Source of the DNA: Streptomyces rubellomurinus | GTDB lineage: Bacteria; Actinomycetota; Actinomycetes; Streptomycetales; Streptomycetaceae | Length of the DNA stretch: 64,000 bases | Assembly: GCF_000961885.1 (NCBI RefSeq) | Contig: NZ_JZKH01000034.1 | Coordinates: 1 to 64,000, forward strand | Direction: 5' to 3' | Shown: positions 35,740 to 43,239 of the stretch, in pieces | Position numbering within the stretch: the stretch's first letter is position 1 | Layout: the number at the start of each line of letters is the position of its first letter | Translations under genes and position numbers: made by a program | The notes under the pieces: model-generated | The model's input: the letters and a program-made list of their open reading frames with translations, nothing else | What the model was told of the DNA's origin: nothing | The model's database searches: none

Positions 35740-37284
35740 TCAGCTGGTCGACGAGGGCCCTGCCGCCGTTCCGGTGGCGGGGCCCTCCGGCGTCCGGGCG
35801 CGGCCGGGATCGAGCGGCGGGGTGGTGGTGCCGCAGGGCCACTCGCAGTTCGGCTCGGCCACCGGGTGCTCCTCGTCCTCGGGGGCCAGGACGTTGCCGC
35901 GCACGGTCGCGAAGGCGATCAGGCCGCCGGTGGCCAGCAGGCCCGCGCAGATCAGCATCGCGGTGCGGAAGGCGGAGTTCACCGAGGACGGCACCCGGTA
36001 GGCGTCGCCGCTCAGCCCGGCCAGCGCCGGGAGGGCGGCCACCGCGAGCAGGCCGGCCGCGCGGGCGGCGGCGTTGTTGACGCCGCTGGCGATGCCCGCG
36101 TGCCGCACCTCCACGGCGGCCAGCACCGTCGCCGTCAGCGGGGCGACCAGCAGCGTCATGCCGGAGCCCATCACGGTGACGGCGGGCAGGACGTCCAGCC
36201 AGTAGGAGGAGTGCGGGCCGGTGCGCAGCATCAGCAGCACCCCGGCGGCGCAGAGCAGCGGGCCGAAGGTCAGCGGCAGGCGCGGGCCGATCCGCTTGCC
36301 GAGGCGCCCGGCGCGGGCCGAGAACAGCAGCATCAGCACGGTGATCGGCACCAGTGCGAAGCCGGAGACCAGCGGGGAGAAGCCGGAGACGATCTGCAGC
36401 TGCACCACCAGCAGGAAGAACACCCCGCTGAAGGCGGCGTAGACGCAGAGGGTGACGAGGTTCACCGCGGTGAACAGCCGGGAGGAGAACAGGCCGAGCG
36501 GCAGCATCGGGTCGGGCGTGCGGCGCTCGACGGCCAGGAAGGCCGCGCCGAGCACGAGGCCGAGCGCGCCGGAGATCCAGACGGCCGGGGACAGGCCCTC
36601 CCCGGCGGCCGTCAGCGCGAAGGTGATCGCGCCGAGGGAGAACGCGGCCAGCAGCGCGCCGGGCACGTCGAAGCGGCCGCTCGCGCTCTCGTCCCGGCTC
36701 TCCGGCACGTACCGGGAGGTGACGGCGATCACGGCGGCGGCCAGCGGCAGGTTCAGCAGGAAGATCCAGCGCCAGCCGGGGCCGTCCACCAGCCAGCCGC
36801 CGAGGAACGGGCCGACCGCGGCCGACACCCCGCCCAGGCCGGACCACAGGCCGACCGCCGGCGAGCGGTCGTCCGGGTGGAAGACGGCCTGGAGCATGGC
36901 GAGCGAGCCGGGGGTGAGCAGGGCGCCACCGATGCCCTGGACGGCGCGGGCGGCGATCAGCACCTCGATGTTCGGCGCGGCGGCGCAGGCCGCGGAGGCG
37001 GCGGCGAACCAGACCACGCCGAGCAGGAACACCCGGCGCCGGCCGTACCGGTCGCCGAGCGCGCCGCCGAGCAGGATCAGCCCGGCGAGGGTGAGGAGAT
37101 AGGAGTTGAGCGTCCACTGCAGGGACGCCAGGGAGGCGCCGAGGTCGGCGCCGATCCGCGGCAGCGCGACGTTGACGACCGTGCCGTCGAGCATCGCCAT
37201 GCTGGAGCCGAGCACCGTCGCCAGTAGTACCCAGCGACCCTGCGCGGTGCCCAGGCGCAGGGTGCCGGCCTCGGAGGTGGCCAC
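35740..37284 (-). CDS. MFS multidrug exporter (DHA2 type, 14 TMS)
   Basis: A 514-residue drug:H+ antiporter with 14 hydrophobic helices. Helix 1 ends LDGTVVNVALPRIG, the DHA2 hallmark; motif A reads LGGALGDRYGRRRVFL; motif C reads GPFLGGWLVDGPGWRWIF. The last 45 residues are a Pro/Glu-rich cytoplasmic tail. GTG 37284 is chosen over an upstream TTG at 37320 because GCAGGAT precedes it. An inverted repeat, GTGAC-AAGG-GTCAC (37314-37327), lies 30 bases upstream and may bind a repressor. The 3' end converges on purB; a hairpin at about 35753-35787 may end purB transcripts inside this gene. Confidence 0.88.
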   Translation of the reverse strand: MATSEAGTLRLGTAQGRWVLLATVLGSSMAMLDGTVVNVALPRIGADLGASLASLQWTLNSYLLTLAGLILLGGALGDRYGRRRVFLLGVVWFAAASAACAAAPNIEVLIAARAVQGIGGALLTPGSLAMLQAVFHPDDRSPAVGLWSGLGGVSAAVGPFLGGWLVDGPGWRWIFLLNLPLAAAVIAVTSRYVPESRDESASGRFDVPGALLAAFSLGAITFALTAAGEGLSPAVWISGALGLVLGAAFLAVERRTPDPMLPLGLFSSRLFTAVNLVTLCVYAAFSGVFFLLVVQLQIVSGFSPLVSGFALVPITVLMLLFSARAGRLGKRIGPRLPLTFGPLLCAAGVLLMLRTGPHSSYWLDVLPAVTVMGSGMTLLVAPLTATVLAAVEVRHAGIASGVNNAAARAAGLLAVAALPALAGLSGDAYRVPSSVNSAFRTAMLICAGLLATGGLIAFATVRGNVLAPEDEEHPVAEPNCEWPCGTTTPPLDPGRARTPEGPATGTAAGPSSTS

Positions 37285-37313
37285 GGCCCGATCCTGCGCC
37301 CCGGGGGGCGTGC

Positions 37314-37327
37314 GTGACAAGGGTCAC
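37314..37327. promoter_or_regulatory. Inverted repeat upstream of the DHA2 exporter
   Basis: GTGAC (37314-37318) and GTCAC (37323-37327) flank AAGG. It is a small perfect inverted repeat in the promoter region of the exporter. The rest of the stretch 37328-37599 has no recognisable gene and should contain the promoter of the riboswitch transcript. Confidence 0.45.
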
Positions 37328-37599
37328 CGGGAGGTGTGTCGACGGCGACGGCGGGTGGTCGCGCGCCTGCGGTGCGTGGACGAGTTCGGCGCAGGGTCGT
37401 GGATCAGTGGCGCCCGGTGAATGGATTGTGCACGCACGGTGTGGTGAGTCATGCGGAGGGTCACCGCGGGCGAGGCGGCCGCCCGCCGTTCGGGAGATCG
37501 ACATTGCTTCACCCGAACGGATGGGTTTTAGTTCAGCGACCGACCGGCCAGCCCGGACGGATCCGCCGGGTGGAACGCCGAGTCCTGCCGCTGCCCGGT

Positions 37600-37770
37600 G
37601 GCTCGCACTGAACTCTGTACGGCAGGAGCGGGGGACCCACAGGTAAGTCGCCGGACCGGTGTCCGCGTGTTCGACGCGCGGACGGCCAGGACCGGCTTGG
37701 GGTGAAGCCGCACTTGTGGCCGGGCAACTCCAGCCCGAACCCGACAGCTCACCTCGCAGGCGTCGGAGAG
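37600..37770 (+). ncRNA. c-di-AMP riboswitch (ydaO/yuaA class)
   Basis: The leader of the peptidase gene carries conserved ydaO elements in order: CTCGCACTGAACTCTGTACG with GGCAGGAGCGGGGGACCCAC (about 37600-37640), GGGGTGAAGCCGCACTTG (37709-37727), GCCGGGCAACTCCAGC, then CCCGAACCCGACAGCTCACC and TCGCAGGCGTCGGAGAGGA (37732-37772). The class senses c-di-AMP and, in actinobacteria, often precedes cell-wall hydrolase genes such as rpfA, lowering expression when the ligand is high. The 5' boundary is approximate. Confidence 0.85.
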
Positions 37771-37779
37771 GAAACTTCC

Positions 37780-38769
37780 ATGCCTGCTCAGGCTCGTCGT
37801 ATCACCCTGCCCCGCGCCGCCCGGATCGGCATCGCCACCGCGGTCACCGGGGTCTCCTTCGCCCTCCCGCTGGTCACCGTGGTGAGCGCCCAGGCCCACA
37901 CCGCGCACACCGCCCCGGCTGCTGCCGCTGCCGCCGTCGCTGACGCCAAGCCGGCCGCCCCGGCCGCCGCTTCCGCCTCCGCGGACGAGAGCTACCGGGT
38001 CGTCAGCGGTGACACCCTGTCGAAGATCGCCGACGCCAAGCACGTCCAGGGCGGCTGGCAGGCGCTGTACGAGCGCAACCACGCGGTCGTCGGTGCCAAC
38101 CCGAACCTGATCTTCCCGGGCCAGCAGCTCGTCGTCGCCGGCCACGCCGCGGCTCCGGCCGCTCCGGCCGCCCCGGCCGCTCCCGCTGCCCCGGCCGCTC
38201 CGGCCGAGAAGCCGGCCGCGCCGGCCCAGAAGCCCGCCGCCGCGCCGCAGGGCGACCTCCAGGTCACCACCGAGAACGCCAAGCCGGGCGCCCAGCTGCA
38301 GACCCAGGCTCAGGTCGCCGCCCCGGCGCAGGCCGTCACCGCCGCCCCGGTCGCCGCCACCTCCGGCTTTGTCGCGCCGCTGGCCAACCCGGTGCTCGGC
38401 GAGGCCTACGGCGTCGCCGGCTCGATGTGGGCCTCCGGCCACCACACCGGCCAGGACTTCGTCGCCTCCACCGGCACCCCGCTGCGCGCGGTCGCCAACG
38501 GTGTCGTGGTCAAGGCCGGCAACGGCGGCGCCTACGGCAACGAGGTCGAGATCAAGCTCGCCGACGGCCACTACGCGCAGTACGCGCACCTGTCCGTCAT
38601 CGGCGTGAAGATCGGTCAGACCGTCACCGTCGGCCAGCAGCTCGGCCTGTCCGGTGCGACCGGCAACGTGACCGGCCCGCACCTGCACTTCGAGATCCGC
38701 ACCGGTCCGGAGTACGGCTCGGACATCGACCCGGTCGCCTACCTGCGGGCGCACGGCGTCGCGCTGTAA
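37780..38769 (+). CDS. Secreted LysM and M23-type peptidoglycan peptidase
   Basis: A 329-residue exported protein. Residues 1-45 are a signal peptide with basic start and hydrophobic core. A LysM domain follows at about 70-122 (YRVVSGDTLSKIADAKHV, NPNLIFPGQQLVV). Residues 125-205 are an Ala/Pro linker. The M23 zinc endopeptidase domain (about 210-329) has the metal and catalytic motifs HTGQDFV and GPHLHFEIRTGP. It should cut peptide cross-links in the wall during growth or germination. ATG 37780 has GGAGAGGAAA upstream. Control by a c-di-AMP riboswitch ties its level to osmotic and developmental state. Confidence 0.92.
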   Translation: MPAQARRITLPRAARIGIATAVTGVSFALPLVTVVSAQAHTAHTAPAAAAAAVADAKPAAPAAASASADESYRVVSGDTLSKIADAKHVQGGWQALYERNHAVVGANPNLIFPGQQLVVAGHAAAPAAPAAPAAPAAPAAPAEKPAAPAQKPAAAPQGDLQVTTENAKPGAQLQTQAQVAAPAQAVTAAPVAATSGFVAPLANPVLGEAYGVAGSMWASGHHTGQDFVASTGTPLRAVANGVVVKAGNGGAYGNEVEIKLADGHYAQYAHLSVIGVKIGQTVTVGQQLGLSGATGNVTGPHLHFEIRTGPEYGSDIDPVAYLRAHGVAL

Positions 38770-38891
38770 CCCCTCCGGGTTCAGGAACCACCGCCGGTGC
38801 GGGGCGAATCGGCCCTCCGGGATGGTCATGTCGGGTGACCGCTCGACCGGATGACCGCTGCACCGGTGGACATGGGCGCGGGACACGCCCA

Positions 38892-38937
38892 GGCCGGCCC
38901 GGCCTCGCGAGACTTTCCTCGCGTGGCCGGGCCGGCC
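38892..38937 (+). terminator. Hairpin terminator behind the M23 peptidase gene
   Basis: GGCCGGCCCGGC near 38892 pairs with GCCGGGCCGGCC near 38937, with TCGCGA/TCGCG inside and a TTTCC loop. The rest of the gap 38770-39091 shows no gene. Confidence 0.65.
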
Positions 38938-39091
38938 GCTTTCGCGTTCGCGGGGCCGGCCGGCTCTCGAACGCGGCGTCAACTTCGGTGCGGCGCGGCT
39001 TGCGAGGCGTTCGGCGGCGCGCCGATGCTGTCGGTCGTCAGTGCCCGGCCCGGTCCGGCGGGCGGGCGGGCCGGGCGGACGAGGAGGCCGG

Positions 39092-39817
39092 ATGGCCGTA
39101 CGGGGTATGGACGCGGTCGGCGGGTCGGGCGCGGTCGGCGGGGCACGCGGGATCGACCGGTTGAAGGCCGATTCGGTCGGCCTGCCGGGCGTGGTGTTCA
39201 TGGCCGTCGCCACGGCCGCCCCGATCACCGCGATGACGGGGAACCTGCCGATCGTCGTCGGGCAGGGCAACGGGGTCGGCGCGCCCGCCGCGTACGTCGT
39301 GGCGACCGCGGTGCTCACCGTGTTCTCGGTCGGGTACGTGGCGATGGCCCGGCACATCACGGCCGCCGGCGCGTTCTACGGCTACGTCTCGCACGGGCTC
39401 GGCCGGGTCGTCGGGATGGCCTCCGGGCTGCTCGCGGTGCTGGCGTACATCGTGTTCGAGGCCTCGGTGCTCGGCTTCTTCGCCTACGCGCTGCGCGGGC
39501 TGGTGCGTGCTCAGCTGGGGGTGGAGCTCGGCTGGGGCTGGTACGCGCTGTTCGGGCTGGCGGCGATCGGGGTGACGGCCTGGTTCGACCTGCACCTGAC
39601 GGCGAAGGTGCTCGGGGTGGCGCTGGTGCTGCTGGTGCTCAACCGGGGCGCGGCGGCCGGGGTCGCGGCGGGCACCCTGCTGTTCCGGCTGATCCCGTAC
39701 CTGGTGGTCGGGGTGTTCCTGGGCGGGATCGGGCTGGCGCTCGCGGTGCGGTGGCGGCGGCCGGAGCTGTACGCGCGGCTGGGGCGGATCGTGCTGGAGG
39801 ACGCCGTCGAGCGGTGA
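39092..39817 (+). pseudogene. Amino-acid permease (APC family) with internal deletion
   Basis: A 241-residue open frame. Residues 20-165 match the first five helices of APC permeases: GLPGVVFMAVATAAPITAMT, GNLPIVVGQGNGVGAPAAYV, FSVGYVAMARHITAAGAFYG and SHGLGRVVGMASGLLAVLAY. After KVLGVALVLLVLNRG the sequence jumps to what looks like the last helix and the basic C-terminus (RLIPYLVVGVFLGGIGLALA, VRWRRPELYARLGRIVLED). About 200-250 residues (helices 6-11) are missing compared with the usual 470-500. The frame is intact, so this is an in-frame deletion, and the product is unlikely to transport. ATG 39092 follows GAGGAGG. Confidence 0.7.
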
Positions 39818-40537
39818 CTACCGGTGGCGGGTCGGCAGGCCGTACTCGGCCGCGGTGAGCAGCTCGTGCATCCGGTGGCCGAAGTCCTCGGTGTCGCGGG
39901 CGGGTTGGGGGAAGACCAGGCGGACGTCGCGGTGGCCGTCCGGGTGGTCCAGGCGCAGCACCAGGCCGTGGCGGTCCAGGGCGAACGGGCGGACCTCGGG
40001 GTGGCGGGCGAGCAGGGCCGGGTCGAGCAGGCGGGTGAGGACGGTGAGGGCGTCGGGGTGCTCGTCGGCGAAGTGGGTGAGCAGCGCGGCCTCGTGGCGG
40101 GCCAGCGGGTCGGGGGCGGCGAGGGCGAGGTCGGCGGCGGTGAGCGCGCCGGTGCCGTACGGGGTGGCGAGGACGGCGTGGGCGACGTCGACGCGCAGGT
40201 GGACGCCGAGGCCGTTGTCGGCGAGGTGGGCCAGGTGCAGTCGCCCGGCCAGGGTGAGGCGGGCGCGGATGCGGTCGCGGACGGCGACCGGGGCGACGTC
40301 GGTGACGTCCAGGACGACGGCGAGGCCGCCGGTGGCCCGGGCGGCGGCCGAGGTGAGCGGGGCGTCCAGCGGGGCCCACAGCCGCAGGCGGGAGCCGTGC
40401 ACGCTGATCGGGGTGTCCAGGTCGTGCTGCTCGCCGAGGGCGCGGACGGTGAGCGAGGAGGCCGTGTCGAGCAGGCTGAGGGCCCGTTCGGCGGTGGTGG
40501 GCTCGGGCGCCTCGGCGTCGCCGGCGGGCAGGGTCAT
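39818..40537 (-). CDS. DUF2470 domain protein, iron-regulated
   Basis: A 239-residue protein. The C-terminal part (about 155-235) is DUF2470, with LTHFADEHPDALTVLTRLL and VRLVFPQPARDTEDFGHRMH; this domain occurs in HugZ-type haem oxygenases and haem-storage proteins. The N-terminal half looks like a degenerate flavin split barrel. A perfect-looking DmdR/IdeR iron box lies 18 bases upstream of ATG 40537, overlapping the promoter, so expression should rise on iron starvation. I infer a role in haem iron use. GGAGGT precedes the start. It is convergent with the broken permease (stops adjoin). Confidence 0.8.
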   Translation of the reverse strand: MTLPAGDAEAPEPTTAERALSLLDTASSLTVRALGEQHDLDTPISVHGSRLRLWAPLDAPLTSAAARATGGLAVVLDVTDVAPVAVRDRIRARLTLAGRLHLAHLADNGLGVHLRVDVAHAVLATPYGTGALTAADLALAAPDPLARHEAALLTHFADEHPDALTVLTRLLDPALLARHPEVRPFALDRHGLVLRLDHPDGHRDVRLVFPQPARDTEDFGHRMHELLTAAEYGLPTRHR

Positions 40538-40554
40538 GGCGGACCTCCAGTAAG

Positions 40555-40573
40555 TTAGGTGAGCCTAACCTAA
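40555..40573. promoter_or_regulatory. Iron box (DmdR1/IdeR operator)
   Basis: TTAGGTGAGCCTAACCTAA differs from the streptomycete iron-box consensus TTAGGTTAGGCTAACCTAA at two central positions. It lies directly upstream of the DUF2470 gene. Confidence 0.88.
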
Positions 40574-40613
40574 TGTCCGCGTGGGGGTGTGGCAAGTGGG
40601 TGTGGGGGCGCGC

Positions 40614-40650
40614 CGAAGGGCCCGGGCGGCGTGTGCGCCCGGGCCCTTCG
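40614..40650 (-). terminator. Hairpin terminator of the RidA gene
   Basis: CGAAGGGCCCGGGCG (40614-40628) pairs perfectly with CGCCCGGGCCCTTCG (40636-40650), 46 bases past the ridA stop on the minus strand. Confidence 0.75.
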
Positions 40651-40695
40651 GGGGTGGGGTCGGGAGATCGGGTGGGGGCGGGAGATCGGGTGGGC

Positions 40696-41103
40696 TCAGG
40701 AGATGACGGCCTGGGCGTCGATCTCGACCAGCATGGGCTCCTGGGGGAGTTCGACGAAGACGGTGGTGCGGCAGGGCTTCACGCCGCCGGGCTCGATGTT
40801 CTCGTCGATGAACGCGGCGTAGACCTCGTTCATCAGGGGGAAGTCGGCGCGCTTGGTGAGGTAGACGCGGAACATCACCACGTCCTCGATGGTCGCGCCG
40901 CCGGCCTCGACGATGGCCTTGACGTTCTCCAGGGTGCGGCGGGTCTGCGCCTTCACGTCGCCGGGGTGGAGGTACTCGCCGGTGGCCGGGTCCTGCGGGC
41001 CCTGGCCGGAGACCTGGAGGATCGGGCCCTTGCGGACGCCCTGGGAGAACATCCAGGCCGGGGCGGGGGCGCCGTCGGTGCGGATCTCGACCTTGTCGGA
41101 CAT
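40696..41103 (-). CDS. RidA-family enamine/imine deaminase
   Basis: A 135-residue protein of the YjgF/RidA family. It hydrolyses reactive 2-aminoacrylate-type enamines and imines released by PLP dehydratases. The substrate arginine is kept (Arg112 in KPCRTTVFVELP), as are GPILQVSGQGPQDPATGEYL and ENVKAIVEAGGATIEDVVMF. ATG 41103 follows CAAGGAG on the minus strand. It is 35 bases after the IclR gene in the same direction, and the island's plus strand encodes just such a PLP dehydratase, so it probably finishes that reaction. Confidence 0.92.
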   Translation of the reverse strand: MSDKVEIRTDGAPAPAWMFSQGVRKGPILQVSGQGPQDPATGEYLHPGDVKAQTRRTLENVKAIVEAGGATIEDVVMFRVYLTKRADFPLMNEVYAAFIDENIEPGGVKPCRTTVFVELPQEPMLVEIDAQAVIS

Positions 41104-41138
41104 GGGGCTCCTTGGCTGCTTCGTGAAGTGATGGTGCG

Positions 41139-41888
41139 TCAGGTCTGGTCGGGGCGGCCGCAGTCGGCGGAGACGGCGCGGGTGGTGGCGAGCAACTGGG
41201 GAAGCAGATCCAGCACCTGCTCGTACGGGAGGACGACGTCCGGCACGGAGAGGGAGGCCGCGGCGACGACCCGTCCGGTGGCGTCGCGGATCGGGGCGGC
41301 CACGCAGTTGATGAACGCCTCGTGCTCGGCGTGGTCCTGCGCCCAGCCCTGGGCGGCGACCTGCTCCAGCTCGGTGAGCAGCGCCTCGGGGGTGGTGAGG
41401 GTGCGCGGGGTGTGGGGGGTGAAGTCGATGCCGGCCACCACCCGGCGGCGTTCGGGCAGTGGCAGGTCGGCGAGCAGGACCTTGGAGACGGCGGCGCTGT
41501 GCAGGGCGGCGCGCAGGCCGATCCGGGAGTACATCCTGACCGGGTGGCGGGAGTCGAACTTGTCGATGTAGACGACCTCGCCGCCCTCGTACGCGGCCAG
41601 GTGGACGGTCTGGCCGGTGGCGGCGTTGAGTTCGGCCAGGTGCGGGGCGGCGATGCGGCGGATGCCGCGCTGCTCCAGGGCGAGGCCGGAGAGGGCGAAC
41701 AGGCCGGCGCCCAGGTGGTAGCGGTAGGCGGCGTCGCGGTAGACGAACCGTTCCTCCTCCAGGCTCTGGAGCAGGCGCAGCACGGTCGTCTTGTGGACGC
41801 CGAGCACCTCGGCGAGCTGGTCGAGGGAGCGCTCGCCCTCCCCGAGTTGGGCGAGGATGCGCAGGGCGCGGGTGACGGTCTGGCTCAT
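41139..41888 (-). CDS. IclR-family transcriptional regulator
   Basis: A 249-residue regulator with an N-terminal winged helix (QTVTRALRILAQLGEGERSL, LAEVLGVHKTTVLRLLQSLE) and a C-terminal IclR effector domain (YIDKFDSRHPVRMYSRIGLR, KVLLADLPLPERR, FINCVAAPIRDATGRVVAAA). IclR proteins bind sugar acids, acids or aromatics. ATG 41888 overlaps the kinase stop by four bases, so regulator and kinase are co-expressed. The likely target is the divergent promoter at 43147-43219, which carries a perfect inverted repeat. KDG or glucosaminate is a plausible effector; that is inference. Confidence 0.9.
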   Translation of the reverse strand: MSQTVTRALRILAQLGEGERSLDQLAEVLGVHKTTVLRLLQSLEEERFVYRDAAYRYHLGAGLFALSGLALEQRGIRRIAAPHLAELNAATGQTVHLAAYEGGEVVYIDKFDSRHPVRMYSRIGLRAALHSAAVSKVLLADLPLPERRRVVAGIDFTPHTPRTLTTPEALLTELEQVAAQGWAQDHAEHEAFINCVAAPIRDATGRVVAAASLSVPDVVLPYEQVLDLLPQLLATTRAVSADCGRPDQT

Positions 41889-43015
41889 CGGGCTCGGCTC
41901 CGGGGGTCGGGGATGCCGCTCATTGTGCCCGGGCGCGGGGAGTGTTCGGCGTCGGGTAGGGCGGGGGAGGTGATGCCGTCGGCGGTGACGCGGGTGGCGG
42001 CCCAGTCCGCGGCGGAGGCGGCGAGCAGGGCGGCCGCGACGGGGGCGGGCGGCAGCTCGGCCTGGTCGCCGGGGGCGGTCAGGGCGCAGGCAGCGCTGAG
42101 GTGGCCGAGCCGTAGCCGTCCGCGCTGGTCGAGGCCGCGGAGGGTGCCGGCCAGGTAGCCGGCGGCGAAGGCGTCGCCCGCGCCGGTGGCCTCGACCACG
42201 TCGACGGCGAGGGCGGGTTCGGTGACCGCCGTGCCGTCCCGGTCCAGGGCGGTGACCTGGCGGGCGGCGTCCTTGACGACGACGGTCGCGGGGGTGGGGA
42301 AACGGCGGCGCAGGGTGGCGGGGTCGCCGGTGCCGAAGGCGTCCCGCGCCTCGTCGGCGCCGAGCAGCAGGACGTCGGCGGCGTCCAGCAGCGGCGGCAG
42401 CACGGCCGGGTCGCGGTCGCGCCACAGCGCCGGGCGCCAGTTGAGGTCGAAGCTGACCAGCCGTCCGGGCCGGCGCTCGGCGAGCAGGGCGCGCAGCAGG
42501 GCCAGGCAGTCGTCGGAGAGGGCGGCGGTGATGCCCGAGAGGTGCAGCAGCCTGGCCCCGGCGAGCAGTCGGGCGGTGGCCGGGTCGGCGAGCAGGGCGG
42601 GGGAGAGCGCGGCGGCGGCGGAGCCGCGGCGGTGGTAGTGCAGGCGGCTGCGGCCGGGGCCGAGGTCGTGGCGGTGGCCGGTGGCGCCGCCGACCTCCTT
42701 GAGGTAGAGGCCGGTCGGGCGGTGCGGGTCGACGGAGACGGCGGAGACGTCGACGCCGCGGGCGGCCAGTTCGGCGAGCAGGCGGCGGCCGAAGCCGTCG
42801 TCGCCGACGCGGCTGATCCAGGCGGCGGGCACGCCGAGGGCGGCCAGTGCGCCGGCCACGTTGGACTCGGCGCCGCCCACGGACAGCCGGAAGGTCTCCA
42901 CGGCCTCCAGCGGGCCGGGGCGGTCGGGGAGCAGGACGGCCATCGACTCGCCCACGCACACCGCGGCCGGGGGAGGGCCGGGGCGGGGCGGGGCGGGGGT
43001 GTCGTGGCTCGGCAT
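41885..43015 (-). CDS. kdgK: PfkB-family sugar kinase, 2-keto-3-deoxygluconate kinase-like
   Basis: A 376-residue ribokinase-fold kinase. The N-terminal block VCVGESMAVLLPDRPG and LSVGGAESNVAGALAALGVP are typical of KDG kinases; the C-terminal block VVEATGAGDAFAAGYLAGTL holds the anion hole and catalytic aspartate. About 45 extra C-terminal residues follow. With a KDPG aldolase in the same island, phosphorylation of KDG to KDPG is the most economical function. ATG 43015 follows CGAGGAG. The stop overlaps the IclR start. Confidence 0.82.
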   Translation of the reverse strand: MPSHDTPAPPRPGPPPAAVCVGESMAVLLPDRPGPLEAVETFRLSVGGAESNVAGALAALGVPAAWISRVGDDGFGRRLLAELAARGVDVSAVSVDPHRPTGLYLKEVGGATGHRHDLGPGRSRLHYHRRGSAAAALSPALLADPATARLLAGARLLHLSGITAALSDDCLALLRALLAERRPGRLVSFDLNWRPALWRDRDPAVLPPLLDAADVLLLGADEARDAFGTGDPATLRRRFPTPATVVVKDAARQVTALDRDGTAVTEPALAVDVVEATGAGDAFAAGYLAGTLRGLDQRGRLRLGHLSAACALTAPGDQAELPPAPVAAALLAASAADWAATRVTADGITSPALPDAEHSPRPGTMSGIPDPRSRAR

Positions 43016-43146
43016 CTGCGGGGCTCCTCGTCTGCGGCGCTTCGGCGCCGGGACCGGCTGAACCTCCCGCGCCGGTCGAGGCGTTGATCAAGGACCGACC
43101 GGCGTCGGCGCGTCACGTGCCGGTCGGTGAGCCGGTGCACGGTCCG

Positions 43147-43219
43147 TTGACCGTGATCCGGCGCCGATGCTAGAACCATGATGCCAGCATGTGCAACCAG
43201 CGTTGCACATGTTGCAACA
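43147..43219 (+). promoter_or_regulatory. Promoter and IclR-type operators of the catabolic island
   Basis: TTGACC (43147-43152), an 18-base spacer and TAGAAC (43171-43176) form a plus-strand promoter. Just downstream, TGTGCAAC-CAGC-GTTGCACA (43190-43209) is a perfect 8-bp inverted repeat, and the palindrome TGTTGCAACA (43210-43219) adjoins it. A bound repressor would cover the start of transcription. The rest of the divergent gap (43016-43239) is gene-free. Confidence 0.75.
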
Positions 43220-43239
43220 CGCACGAGGGAGAGAAGACG

